DNA of 48,144 bases from Streptomyces flaveolus (GTDB taxonomy: Bacteria; Actinomycetota; Actinomycetes; Streptomycetales; Streptomycetaceae), in NCBI RefSeq assembly GCF_000716535.1, contig NZ_JNWV01000064.1, positions 1-48,144 of the forward strand. Direction: 5' to 3'. Position numbers and translations under genes: made by a program. How positions within the stretch are numbered: the first letter of the stretch is position 1; every line of letters begins with the position of its first letter. Below are positions 7,653 to 16,079 of this stretch, piece after piece. The notes below the pieces were generated by a model. It was given only the letters and a program-made list of their open reading frames with translations, was not told the DNA's origin and did not search any database.

Positions 7653-9068
7653 TCAGGCCGGCGTGATGTTGTGGTTGAACCGGAAGACGTTGGCCGGGTC
7701 GTAGCGCCTCTTCACCTCGGCGAGCCGGTCGAACCGCTCCGCCCCGTACACCGCGCGCACTCCGTCTGCGTCGGTCGCCTCGTCCGGTGACAGGAAGTTG
7801 ACGATGTTCCGCCGGGCCTCCCAGGGCGCGAGCCCGTCCCTGACCCGGGCCAGTTCGGCCCGCAACGCGTCCGCCTGGTCCGGGGCGCCCACGGCGACCG
7901 CGAACACGACGTACGGAAGTCCTCGGCTCGACACCGCGTTCGGCACCGCCGGTTCACGGTCGAGCGCGCCGCCGAGCGCCCGGATCTCCACGGTCGTCAG
8001 GGTGCATCCCGACCGCGGGCCCGTCAGTTCCACGAAGGCCTTCATCGTCTCCGCGGAGAACTCCTCCAGGCAGAGACTGCGGTCGAAGTAGGGCATGGGG
8101 TCGACGGGATCCATGTGGATCTCCCCGATCGCGGTGAAGGGCTTCTCCTCCACCAGGTCGATCAGCACCGGCGCACACGCACGCAGCGGAGCGACCAGTT
8201 CGGCGCCGTCGGCCGCCGACCCGAGGTAGCCGATACGCAGGTGGACCACGAAGGCACCGCGCAACGGCTCGGGCAGCACCGGGATGTCGGGCAGCCGCTG
8301 GACACTTATGGAGGAGGTCATGTCCTCCCCCACTCCCGGCAGCCAGTTCCGCCAGGCCTCCAGCACCTGGGCCAGGTGCTCACCCGCGAAGTAGATGCCG
8401 CCGCCGTAGAAGCGCGCGACCGGGAACACGTCGAACTCGATCTCGGTCACCACACCGAAGTTGCCCTTGCCGCCCAGCACCGCCCAGAACAGGTCGGGTT
8501 CGCTCTGCGGAGTCACCCGGCGCAGTTCTCCGTCCGCCGTGACCATGTTCAGCCACCGCACGTGGTCGGCGGCGTACCCGAGCGACCGTCCCAGCAGCGG
8601 GCTCAGTCCGCCGCCCAGCGTGTAGCCGACGACGCCGACGTCCGGGGCCGAGCCCACGATCGGGGCCAGTCCGGACTTCGCGGTGTGCGGCAGCACGTCC
8701 CGCCACAGCACACCCGCCTCGACCCGCACGGTCTGTGCCTGCGCGTCGACGAAGACGCCCTGCATCCGCTGCGTCGTGATCAGCAGCCCGCCCTCGGCCG
8801 GGGAGACCACCTGATGGGCCGCGGTCTTCACCGCGACCGGCAGCCCGTGCCGCACGGCGAACCGGACCGCCGCACGTATGTCCTGCTCGCCGGTGGCACC
8901 GACCACCACGGCCGGTCGGAGGCCGCAGGCCAGGTTGAACGTGGCGCACTCCGCGTCGTAACCGTCCGCTCCCGGCTCCAGCACCGGTCCCTGGACGGAG
9001 CGCCGCAGAGCGGCCACGTCCTCCGGCCGAAGGTCCATACGTGTCACACCGGACTTTTCCGCACTCAC
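7653..9068 (-). CDS. FAD-linked oxidase, BBE (berberine-bridge-like) family
   Basis: The 471-residue protein has an N-terminal PCMH-type FAD-binding domain (about 48-215: RPAVVVGATGEQDIRAAVRF, GYTLGGGLSPLLGRSLGYAA, LFWAVLGGKGNFGVVTEIEF). The C-terminal BBE element RRYDPANVFRFNHNI is at about 455-469. His85 in KTAAHQ sits where these enzymes attach FAD by an 8-alpha-histidyl bond; the usual 6-S-cysteinyl site is not obvious. Such enzymes oxidise alcohols, sugars or amine carbons with oxygen and are common in natural-product clusters. GTG at 9068 is used because GAGG lies 10 bases upstream; an internal ATG at 9038 is an alternative. There is no signal peptide. It is divergent from the LAL regulator at 9626. 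Confidence 0.9.
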   Translation of the reverse strand: MSAEKSGVTRMDLRPEDVAALRRSVQGPVLEPGADGYDAECATFNLACGLRPAVVVGATGEQDIRAAVRFAVRHGLPVAVKTAAHQVVSPAEGGLLITTQRMQGVFVDAQAQTVRVEAGVLWRDVLPHTAKSGLAPIVGSAPDVGVVGYTLGGGLSPLLGRSLGYAADHVRWLNMVTADGELRRVTPQSEPDLFWAVLGGKGNFGVVTEIEFDVFPVARFYGGGIYFAGEHLAQVLEAWRNWLPGVGEDMTSSISVQRLPDIPVLPEPLRGAFVVHLRIGYLGSAADGAELVAPLRACAPVLIDLVEEKPFTAIGEIHMDPVDPMPYFDRSLCLEEFSAETMKAFVELTGPRSGCTLTTVEIRALGGALDREPAVPNAVSSRGLPYVVFAVAVGAPDQADALRAELARVRDGLAPWEARRNIVNFLSPDEATDADGVRAVYGAERFDRLAEVKRRYDPANVFRFNHNITPA

Positions 9069-9192
9069 CTGATCACAACCTCACTCGCACATGCGGCACA
9101 TCCCCGCGCCGCGTCGTCGTACGACACGGACAAGACGGGCAGCGGGCGACGAACCCTGTCGCCACCTACACGAGCCGGACGTGCTCCGGCGT

Positions 9193-9208
9193 TCACATCT
9201 ACGTGTGA
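9193..9208. promoter_or_regulatory. Small inverted repeat upstream of the FAD oxidase
   Basis: TCACA-TCTACG-TGTGA forms a 16-bp inverted repeat in the divergent region between the oxidase and the LAL regulator. It has the size of a dimeric-regulator site, but no second copy was seen. Confidence 0.3.
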
Positions 9209-9304
9209 CCGTACGCACGGTGGGAACCAGTTGCTCCGCCTATGCGAAAGAGACCCGGCAACTGAAATACGTGTGCCGCCTGATTCAGCAGGAACGGACC
9301 CTCC

Positions 9305-9499
9305 ATGTCGTCACAGAAACCCGGGGACGAGGAGTCCATCGCCGGCCACGCCCGCAGGTACTTCAGCGCTGCTGCGCCGTTCCTGATGCCGTGGCGCGGA
9401 CGCACGACCAGCTCCGGCTATTACGCCGTAATAGGTAGGGCTCCGCCGGGGAGCGGCCGTGCCCCGGCCCGCGAGGCGAGCCCGGAAACGGCGACGTAA
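9305..9499 (+). CDS. Possible small protein interrupted by the AT-rich palindrome
   Basis: A 64-codon frame starts ATG TCG TCA CAG, 6 bases after a weak AGGAACGG. Its first 37 codons have the strong G/C bias at third positions typical of Streptomyces genes (MSSQKPGDEESIAGHARRYF, then FLMPWRGR). The frame then passes through the palindrome at 9418-9434 and becomes unremarkable. It could be a small peptide gene, a truncated gene whose 3' part was replaced at the palindrome, or chance. I see no homology. Confidence 0.25.
   Translation: MSSQKPGDEESIAGHARRYFSAAAPFLMPWRGRTTSSGYYAVIGRAPPGSGRAPAREASPETAT
9418..9434 (+). repeat. AT-rich palindrome CTATTACGCCGTAATAG, copy 1
   Basis: A 17-bp inverted repeat with one central base. 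The same sequence or its reverse complement occurs at 41510, 42549, 44990 (one mismatch) and 47572. This is the only copy far from the right-hand mobile region; it lies 192 bp upstream of the LAL regulator start. Confidence 0.95.
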
Positions 9500-9625
9500 C
9501 GGCAATGGCCGATTATGGACGTCCTTTACACTGCAGTGATTGCATGGGCCGCACGGGGCGGGTGCCGGCACAGCCAGGTCGGCGGAACACCGAGCCTCCG
9601 TACGTCGGCCGTTGGAGGCAGCCCG

Positions 9626-12418
9626 ATGAATGACCTGGAACCGACCGTGTGTCCGGCCTCGACACGGCTGGTCGGACGCGACGCGGACCTCGCGTTCATC
9701 CAGTCCTTCTTCGGCAACTCCGAGGTCCAGGGAGCGGCTCTGCTGCTCTCGGGCGAGGCCGGGGTGGGCAAGAGCGCCGTGCTCGACGCGGTGGCGAAGG
9801 GTGCCGTGCACAACGGCGTCCGGGTCCTGCGCGCGGCCGGCGTGCAGTTCGAGGCGGACATCAGCTACGCGGGCCTCAACCAGCTCCTCGTGCCCCTCTT
9901 CGACGACCTCGACGTCCTGGACAACCCGCACCGCGACGCCCTGCGGGTCGCTGTCGGAATCGGCAGCGGACCGGTTCCCGACCGCCTCCTGACCTCGACG
10001 GCGGTGCTGCTGCTGTTGCGGCTGATCTCCGCCGAGACGCCGCTGCTGGTCGTCGTGGACGACCTGCCGTGGCTGGACCGGGCGACCAACGCCGTCCTCG
10101 GTTTCGTGGCCCGGCGGCTCGTCGGCAGCCGTATCGGCTTCCTCGCGGCCTCCCGTGAGGGCTCCGACAGCTTCTTCGAGTCGAGCGGCCTGACCGAGCA
10201 CCGGCTCCAGCCGCTGGACGACGCGTCGTCGGCCGAACTGCTCGCCCTGACTCACCCCGATGTCTCTCCCGCGGTACGGCGCCGCATCGCCGCCGAGGCA
10301 CGCGGCAACCCGCTGGCGCTGGTGGAGCTGCCGGTGGCGCTCTCCACCGAGCAGCGCGCGACCCTGGCGGCGGTGCCCACCGTGCTGCCCCTGACCGAGC
10401 GCCTTCAGGCGATGTTCGCCTCGCGCGTGGCCGCGTTGCCCGACGGCAGCCGGGAGCTTCTGCTGCTCGCCGCCCTCGACGGCACCGGCGACCTGGCCGC
10501 GATCGAGGCCGCCGCGGCCGGCCGGGCCGGCGTCGACGACCTGGCCCCCGCCGAACGCGACCGGCTGGTGACGATCTCGGCGGACAACCGGCGGCTGTCC
10601 TTCCGGCACCCTCTGATCGGCTCCGCGGTGGTGGAGCTGGCGACCGCCTCGGAGCGCAGAAGAGCCCATCAGGCGCTCGCCGGTGTGCTCGGCGACCAGC
10701 TGGAGCGCCGCGCCTGGCACCTGGGAGAGGCGGCCGTGGGCCCGGACGAGACCGTCGCGGCCCTGCTGGAGGAGGCCGCGCGCCGCCGCCTGCGGCGCGG
10801 GGACGCGCTCGGCGCGGTGACGGCGATGACCCGGGCCGCCGGGCTGAGCACCACCGCGGCCGACGAGAGCCGCCGGCTGGCCGAGGCGGCCTACGTCGGC
10901 GTGGACTCCAGCGGAGAACTGGAGGACGCCTCGCGACTGCTCGCCGGGGCCCGGCTCGTCCATCCCGGCACCGGGCAGCAATCGTTGCACGCGGCGGCCG
11001 CGGCCGCGTTCCTGCTGATCAACAGGGACGGCGACATCGACACCGCGTACCGGCTCCTCGTCGGGGCGATCGAGTCCGGGGGTCACGGCTGGGACGCCTC
11101 GGACCCAGCTCTCGTCGAGGCCCTGCACCTGCTGGTGCTGCTGTGCTGGTACGGCGGCGCTCCCGAGCTGTGGCAGCCGCTGTTCGCGTTCATGGACCGG
11201 CTGACGCCCGAACCGCCGGAGCTGCTCTGGGTCATCTCCCAGACCTTCGCCGACCCGGCGCGCACCGGTCCCCCGGCCCTGCCCCGCCTGGCGGAGCTGA
11301 TCGCCACCGTCGGGGACGATCCCACCCGCGTGGTGCGCGTCGGCACCGCCTCGGTCTTCCCCGACCGGCTCGGGGACTTCCGGTGGGCGACGCGCCGGCT
11401 GATCGAGCAGGGCCGCGCAGGCACCGCGCCCGTCCGCCGGTATCTGGGCGCGCTGATGCACCTGGGCCTGGACTACGTCCTCCTGGGCCGCTGGGACGAC
11501 GCCACACAGCTGGCCGCCGAGGGGCTCGCCCTGTGCACCAACCACGACTACCGCTTCTTCGCGTGGTACTTCCAGTACATTCGGGCGGTCGTGGCCGCGG
11601 CGCAGGGCGACGCGGAGACCGCTGCGGCGCTGACCGAGGAGATCGTCCGGTGGGCGACGCCCCGCGGGGCCCATGGCGCCCGGTTCTTCGCCTGCCACGC
11701 CAGGGCGCTGGCCGCCCTCGGCGACGGTGACTACGAGACCGCCTACCAGCACGCCTGCCGGCTCAGCCCGCCCGGGACCGTGGCCCCCTACGTGCCGATC
11801 GCCATGTGGGGCACGATGGATCTGGTCGAGGCGGCCGTCCGGACCGGCCGGGAGGAGGAGGCCGCAGCCCACGCGGCGGCGATGCGCGCGTCCGCGATGG
11901 GCGAGCTGTCGCCCCGGCTGGAGCTGCTGGTCCTGGCCAGCGAGGCGCTGACCACTGCCGGCGAGGAGTCCGTCGCCCTGTTCGAGCGGGCGCTGTCCCT
12001 GCCCGGACCGGAACGCTGGCCGTTCGACGCCGCACGGGTGCGTCTCTTCCACGGTGAACGCCTCAGGCGCCTGCGTGCCACGGCGGAGGCCAGGGAACAG
12101 CTGACCCAGGCGCTGGAGGTCTTCCAGCGCCTGGGTGCCAAGCCCTGGGCAGCCCGTACGGCGGCCGAGCTGCGCGCGAGCGGCCTGTCCGCGCCGGCCG
12201 CTCCCAAACCGGGGCCCGTGGCGCTGACCGCGCAGGAGTTGCAGATCGCCACGCTGGCGGCGACAGGACTGACGAACAAGCAGATCGCCGAGCGGTTGTT
12301 CCTGTCCCATCGCACGATCGGTACGCATCTCTACCAGATCTATCCCAAGCTGGGCATCACTTCGCGGGCCGCGCTGAGAGACGCGCTCTCCGGCCTCGAC
12401 CTCGACGGGAACGACTGA
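9626..12418 (+). CDS. LuxR-family regulator with N-terminal AAA ATPase (LAL type)
   Basis: The ATG at 9626 has GGAGG seven bases upstream and gives 930 residues, normal for large ATP-binding LuxR regulators. The ATPase domain carries LVGRDADL, Walker A GEAGVGKSA (about 43-51) and a Walker B-like LLVVVDDLPWLD. A long TPR-like helical middle follows. The C-terminal LuxR/GerE helix-turn-helix contains LTAQELQIATLAATGLTNKQ, then IAERLFLSHRTIGTHLYQ and YPKLGITSRAALRDAL. LAL proteins activate catabolic or antibiotic gene clusters. The neighbours do not define a target; the START-like gene 178 bp downstream may be co-expressed. The AT-rich palindrome copy 1 lies in its upstream region and might affect its expression. 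Confidence 0.92.
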   Translation: MNDLEPTVCPASTRLVGRDADLAFIQSFFGNSEVQGAALLLSGEAGVGKSAVLDAVAKGAVHNGVRVLRAAGVQFEADISYAGLNQLLVPLFDDLDVLDNPHRDALRVAVGIGSGPVPDRLLTSTAVLLLLRLISAETPLLVVVDDLPWLDRATNAVLGFVARRLVGSRIGFLAASREGSDSFFESSGLTEHRLQPLDDASSAELLALTHPDVSPAVRRRIAAEARGNPLALVELPVALSTEQRATLAAVPTVLPLTERLQAMFASRVAALPDGSRELLLLAALDGTGDLAAIEAAAAGRAGVDDLAPAERDRLVTISADNRRLSFRHPLIGSAVVELATASERRRAHQALAGVLGDQLERRAWHLGEAAVGPDETVAALLEEAARRRLRRGDALGAVTAMTRAAGLSTTAADESRRLAEAAYVGVDSSGELEDASRLLAGARLVHPGTGQQSLHAAAAAAFLLINRDGDIDTAYRLLVGAIESGGHGWDASDPALVEALHLLVLLCWYGGAPELWQPLFAFMDRLTPEPPELLWVISQTFADPARTGPPALPRLAELIATVGDDPTRVVRVGTASVFPDRLGDFRWATRRLIEQGRAGTAPVRRYLGALMHLGLDYVLLGRWDDATQLAAEGLALCTNHDYRFFAWYFQYIRAVVAAAQGDAETAAALTEEIVRWATPRGAHGARFFACHARALAALGDGDYETAYQHACRLSPPGTVAPYVPIAMWGTMDLVEAAVRTGREEEAAAHAAAMRASAMGELSPRLELLVLASEALTTAGEESVALFERALSLPGPERWPFDAARVRLFHGERLRRLRATAEAREQLTQALEVFQRLGAKPWAARTAAELRASGLSAPAAPKPGPVALTAQELQIATLAATGLTNKQIAERLFLSHRTIGTHLYQIYPKLGITSRAALRDALSGLDLDGND

Positions 12419-12596
12419 CTCGACGGGAACGACTGACGCGCGCCGGCGAAGGCCGACGACGGGCCGTCCGCTCAGTCATTTGACGTATGCCGGTCCGTGG
12501 GCAGCCCCGCAGAGTGGAGGCGGGAACGGCCTGCTCGGGCTGTCCTCCCGCGGTGGCCGTACCTGGGGCCGCCGGGCGACGCGAGAGGGGAACCGG

Positions 12597-13085
12597 ATGC
12601 TCGATGCCTCGGACAGCCATCCGGACATCCACTGGCCGTCGGGCTTCTCGCCCGACCAGGCCCACAGCTTCTGCCAGGCGCAGGCCGTGGTGCACGCACC
12701 GCCCGCCACCGCCTTCGCCCTGCTCGCCGATGTGACGCGGTGGCCCGACTGGGTTCCGGGCATCACCGAGGCGTGGGCCGGACCGCTCCCCCGGGCCTTC
12801 GAGGTGGTCTTCCACGAGCAGCGGTTCGAGATCTTCCTGGGAGAGCACGAACCTCCCCGCCGGCTCGGCTGGTCGGGCGTCGGCGCGGGTGTGCAGTTGT
12901 ACCAGGCCTGGCTGTTCACCGCCGTCGCGAACGGTACCCATGTGGTGACCGAGAACGTCGTCCGCGGTCCCGCCGCCAGGTCCCTGAACGCGTTGTCCCC
13001 CGTGTGGGCGCAGCGGCTGAACACCCTGTGGATCGCGCAGCTCAAGCGACTCTCCGAAAGCGCCCCGGACGTGGGCGGCGCGTAA
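12597..13085 (+). CDS. SRPBCC (START-like) family protein
   Basis: The 162-residue protein has the polyketide cyclase/SRPBCC pattern: AQAVVHAPPATAFALLADVT, WPDWVPGITEAWAG at residues 35-60, a beta-rich middle (FEVVFHEQRFEIFLGEHEPP, LGWSGVGAGVQLYQAWLF), then THVVTENVVRGPAARSL and a long C-terminal helix. These folds form a hydrophobic cavity and serve as cyclases, hydroxylase partners or lipid binders; many Streptomyces members have no known role. The ATG at 12597 follows GAGAGGGG. It lies downstream of the LAL regulator on the same strand and may be read from its own promoter in the 178-bp gap. Confidence 0.8.
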   Translation: MLDASDSHPDIHWPSGFSPDQAHSFCQAQAVVHAPPATAFALLADVTRWPDWVPGITEAWAGPLPRAFEVVFHEQRFEIFLGEHEPPRRLGWSGVGAGVQLYQAWLFTAVANGTHVVTENVVRGPAARSLNALSPVWAQRLNTLWIAQLKRLSESAPDVGGA

Positions 13086-13150
13086 CCGGCACCACCGGGG
13101 GCGGCCGCGTGCCCGCGCTGCGCCCGACGCCTCACCCCCGAAGCGCGCGA

Positions 13151-13235
13151 GCCCGCCGGAACGCCGGACGCCATCACCCCGACACGGCACAAGCCCACCG
13201 GAACGCCGAACGCCATCACCCCCGACACGCCGCGG
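13151..13235. repeat. Imperfect 42-bp tandem repeat, two copies
   Basis: Copy one starts GCCCGCCGGAACGCCGGACG at 13151 and copy two starts GCCCACCGGAACGCCGAACG at 13193; both continue with CCATCACCCC-GACAC. It lies between convergent gene ends and has no visible function. Confidence 0.75.
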
Positions 13236-13302
13236 GCGTCCGGACACGCCGACGGCCGGCACCCGCTGGGGGCGTCGGCCGGTCGTGGCGCTGCGCGGTG
13301 GT

Positions 13303-14850
13303 TCAGGCGGCCGGAACGGTGTCCTTGGCCGCCGGGTCGGGGGTGGCGGAGTCGAGGGCGGCAGGGCTCGTGTCCCCGGACTTCCGGGCGGGCCGGAGGA
13401 AGACGGCGAGGACGACGCCGACGACGAGGGTGGGCGCGATCAAGAGGTAGCCGCCGGCCGTGGCGTGGGCGAAGGCGTCCAGCGCGGTGTCGCGCAGGGC
13501 GGCCGGCAGCCGGCCGATGGTGTCGGGGCGGGCGGCGTCGAAGCCGGTCCTGGTCGGCAGGGCGCCGGTGCGGTCGGCGAAGCCGGTGTTGAGCAGGGTG
13601 CCGAAGACGGCGACGCCGAAGGCCGCGCCGATGGAGCGGGCGAAGGTGACCACGGCGCTGGCGGCGCCGAGGTCGACGGCAGGCACGCTGTTCTGGACGG
13701 TGGTCAGCACGACCATGGGCACCATGCCGATGCCGACTCCGGTGATCAGGAAGTAGACGCTCAGCACCAGGGTGCTGGTGCCGGCCCCGATGGTGCCCAG
13801 CAGGAGCAGTCCGGCGAGGTTGGCGACCAGACCCGCGAGCAGGATCACGCGGAGCCGCTCGACGTGCGCTGCCCAGCGTCCGGCCAGGGACTGGCTGATG
13901 ACCAGCCCGGCGACCAGCGGCAGCATGTAGATGCCGGAGAGGGTGGCCGAGACACCGTGGACGATCTGCAGGTAGGTCGGCAGGTAGACCAGGACGGAGA
14001 ACATCGCGGCGTTGGCGAGGAACCCGATCAGCGAGGAGAAGACCACGGTCCGGGAGCCGAGCATGGCCGGCGGCAGGACCGGGGCGGCGGCGCGGCGCTC
14101 GACGGGCACCAGCAGCGCGGCCAGCGCGACGGTGGCGACGATCAGGCCGATGATGGCCGGCGAGCCCCAGCCCCAGCGCTCACCGAACGAGGTGGTCAGG
14201 ACCAGGCCGGTGGCGATCACGGCCAGGACGGTGGCGCCGAGGTAGTCGATGCGGGCCTTGGCTCCCCTGGTGGCCGCGGGCAGCGCACGGGCGGCGACGA
14301 CGAGGGCGACGACGCCGATGGGCAGGTTGATCAGGAAGGCCCAGCGCCAGGAGAGCTGGTCGGTGAAGATGCCGCCCAGCAGCGGGCCGACGATGCTGGC
14401 GACGCCGTAGACCGAACCGAACATCCCCTGGTACCGGCCGCGTTCGCTCGGCGAGACGATGTCACCGACCAGGGCGAAGGTCAGCACGATCATGCCGCCG
14501 CCGCCGATGCCCTGGAGCACGCGGGCGCCGATCAGCTCGGGGAGGTTCTGCGCCAGGCCGCAGGCCACGGAAGCGATCAGGAAGATCGTGGTCGAGGTCA
14601 GGTACAGGCGCTTGCGGCCGAACATGTCGCCGAGCTTGCCCCACAGCGGCGTGACCGCCGTGGACGCGAGGAGGTAGGCGGCACTGACCCAGGCGATGTC
14701 GTCGAACCCGTTGAGGTCCTGGGCTATCCGGGGCAGCGCCGTGGAGACGATCGTCTGGTCCAGGGCCGCCAGGAGGACCGCGAGGATCAGCGCGCTCATG
14801 GCGGCCGCCACCCCGCCCACCCGGGGTGAGGACTGTTGTGACGTCGGCAT
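13303..14850 (-). CDS. DHA2-family MFS drug-efflux transporter (EmrB/QacA type, 14 TM)
   Basis: The 515-residue integral membrane protein shows the DHA2 hallmarks: LAALDQTIVSTALPRIAQDL in helix 1, WGKLGDMFGRKRLYL in loop 2-3 and GARVLQGIGGGGM in helix 4. GSVYGVASIVGPLLGG is motif C in helix 5, followed by WRWAFLINLPIG. About fourteen hydrophobic helices are visible, ending with a hydrophilic Ala/Asp tail. These antiporters use the proton gradient to expel drugs or the cell's own metabolites. The ATG at 14850 has AAAGG nine bases upstream. It is divergent from a TetR gene, the classical repressor/exporter arrangement. Confidence 0.93.
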   Translation of the reverse strand: MPTSQQSSPRVGGVAAAMSALILAVLLAALDQTIVSTALPRIAQDLNGFDDIAWVSAAYLLASTAVTPLWGKLGDMFGRKRLYLTSTTIFLIASVACGLAQNLPELIGARVLQGIGGGGMIVLTFALVGDIVSPSERGRYQGMFGSVYGVASIVGPLLGGIFTDQLSWRWAFLINLPIGVVALVVAARALPAATRGAKARIDYLGATVLAVIATGLVLTTSFGERWGWGSPAIIGLIVATVALAALLVPVERRAAAPVLPPAMLGSRTVVFSSLIGFLANAAMFSVLVYLPTYLQIVHGVSATLSGIYMLPLVAGLVISQSLAGRWAAHVERLRVILLAGLVANLAGLLLLGTIGAGTSTLVLSVYFLITGVGIGMVPMVVLTTVQNSVPAVDLGAASAVVTFARSIGAAFGVAVFGTLLNTGFADRTGALPTRTGFDAARPDTIGRLPAALRDTALDAFAHATAGGYLLIAPTLVVGVVLAVFLRPARKSGDTSPAALDSATPDPAAKDTVPAA

Positions 14851-15031
14851 CGAAGGTGCCTTTCTGGAAGCGGTGGGCGGGCGCGCCGACCGTGGCACAA
14901 GCCAAGAGCCTCAGCGCGTCTGCACTACCTTGCTTATCTGTCACTTCAATGTAGCACTTACTCGACGCACTTTCACACTCCAGTGGCTTTAGCTGTCTGA
15001 GGCTCCACATTTCCTGGCTAGACTCGGTGCG
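14851..15031. promoter_or_regulatory. Divergent MFS/TetR promoter region with repeated AAGTG boxes
   Basis: Reading the reverse strand, AAGTG occurs three times at exact 13-bp steps (GAAAGTG, GTAAGTG, GAAGTG). A plausible exporter promoter is TTGAAG, 16 bp, TAGTGC, whose -35 overlaps the last box. On the forward strand TAGACT at 15019-15024 sits about seven bases before the GTG at 15032, which fits a leaderless TetR mRNA. The boxes are a likely operator for the neighbouring TetR protein (inference). Confidence 0.5.
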
Positions 15032-15574
15032 GTGAGAGCCGACGCAGCACGCAACCTGGAAGCAGTCCTGACCACCGGAGCGCGCATGCTCGCCGCCGAC
15101 CCCGGCGCGAGCATCGCGAGCATCGCCGCCGAGGCGGGCGTGGACCGGCGCACCGTCTACCGGCGCTTCGCCTCCCGCGAGGAACTCCTCGCCGCCATCT
15201 ACGAGTCCCGCCTCACGGCCATCGAGCGGGCCATCGAGGACGCCCGGCTGCGCGAGGCACCCGTCACCGTCGCCCTGCACCGCTACGTCGAGAACATCAT
15301 CACCGTCAACCGCACCTGGCCCGTCGACCTCACCCGCATGCTCGCCGACGACACCGTCCGCGCGCGCCGCGACGCGTCCGTCCGCGAGGTGGAAGCCTTC
15401 CTCGACCGCGCCACCGACGAGGGTCTCCTGCGCCCCGGTCTGCCGCAGGGGTGGGCCGGCGTGCTGCTGCCCCAGCTCATGCACCTGGTGTCCCGGCAGA
15501 TGCCCGAACTGAGTCCCGGACAGGCGGCGGACGTCGTCGTCGACACCCTGTTGCACGGCCTCGGGGCCTCCTGA
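15032..15574 (+). CDS. TetR-family regulator, probable repressor of the adjacent MFS exporter
   Basis: The 180-residue protein carries an N-terminal TetR HTH (IASIAAEAGVDRRTVYRRFA, then SREELLAAIYE) at about 25-60. The helical ligand domain ends SPGQAADVVVDTLLHGLG. The GTG at 15032 has no ribosome site, but a -10-like TAGACT lies at leaderless distance, a common Streptomyces pattern. The exporter is transcribed away from it across 181 bp, so it most likely represses the exporter and itself until a drug-like ligand binds. A strong hairpin terminator follows four bases after the stop. Confidence 0.85.
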   Translation: MRADAARNLEAVLTTGARMLAADPGASIASIAAEAGVDRRTVYRRFASREELLAAIYESRLTAIERAIEDARLREAPVTVALHRYVENIITVNRTWPVDLTRMLADDTVRARRDASVREVEAFLDRATDEGLLRPGLPQGWAGVLLPQLMHLVSRQMPELSPGQAADVVVDTLLHGLGAS

Positions 15575-15577
15575 CAC

Positions 15578-15631
15578 GCCGACGGGCCCCCGGGAACACA
15601 CGGACGCATGTGTTCCCGGGGGCCCGTCGGC
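15578..15631 (+). terminator. Very strong hairpin terminator
   Basis: The 23-base arms 15578-15600 and 15609-15631 (GCCGACGGGCCCCCGGGAAC... and its exact complement) pair perfectly across the 8-base loop CGGACGCA. It lies right after the TetR stop. Confidence 0.9.
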
Positions 15632-16079
15632 CCACGTGGCGGCGGTCAGGTCGCAGCGCCGCCGCTCAGCTCATTCCACGGCCTGCCGAGCCGTGTCCGG
15701 GCCGGAGGCCTCCTGTGTCTCCTCGTCACGGGGACGCCGGGACACCGCCGACGAGGGCGAGAGTACGGTTCCGGGGAGGCGGACGCGGCGGAGTCGGGAC
15801 GGCTTGTGGGCGGATTCGGGGCGCTTCAAGGCTTCTCCCATCGATGCGTTGCCGTACCCCCGGCGCGCGCGGCACCGACGGGGCGGACGGGGTGGGTGTT
15901 CTGGAGAAACCAGCGAGGACGCGCACACATTCCGGGTCGGACCGGATCCGCACGGACGGCGGGCTCCAGGTGTCCACATGGCGTCATGGCACAACCGCGC
16001 CACAGCGCGGTGACATGTGCGGGGGCCGACTGTCGAATGCTTGCGGCATCCCGTAACACGTCCGACGAAGGGACCTGTC
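15632..16079. other. 448-bp gap before the S8 protease remnant
   Basis: No convincing gene, RNA or repeat was seen. It presumably holds the former promoter of the protease; AAGGGA stands at good spacing before the GTG at 16080. Confidence 0.4.

Noticed and set aside
9418..9434. Palindromes as parS, dif or transcription terminators
   Set aside because: The sequence differs from the Streptomyces parS (GTTTCACGTGAAAC) and from dif-like sites, and an AT-rich stem without U-tract would be a poor terminator.
9405..9445. A conserved peptide YYAVI/YYGVI encoded at every palindrome copy
   Set aside because: It follows automatically from translating the palindrome in the one frame that lacks stops on either strand; flanking residues are unrelated.
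9311..12328. A 1005-codon open frame opposite the LAL regulator
   Set aside because: It is the antisense shadow of a GC-rich gene; the forward frame has Walker and HuxR-type HTH motifs, and the reverse one has only Arg/Gly/Gln-rich sequence. The same applies to long frames opposite the MFS exporter (13285-14829) and the second LAL gene (27085-28806).
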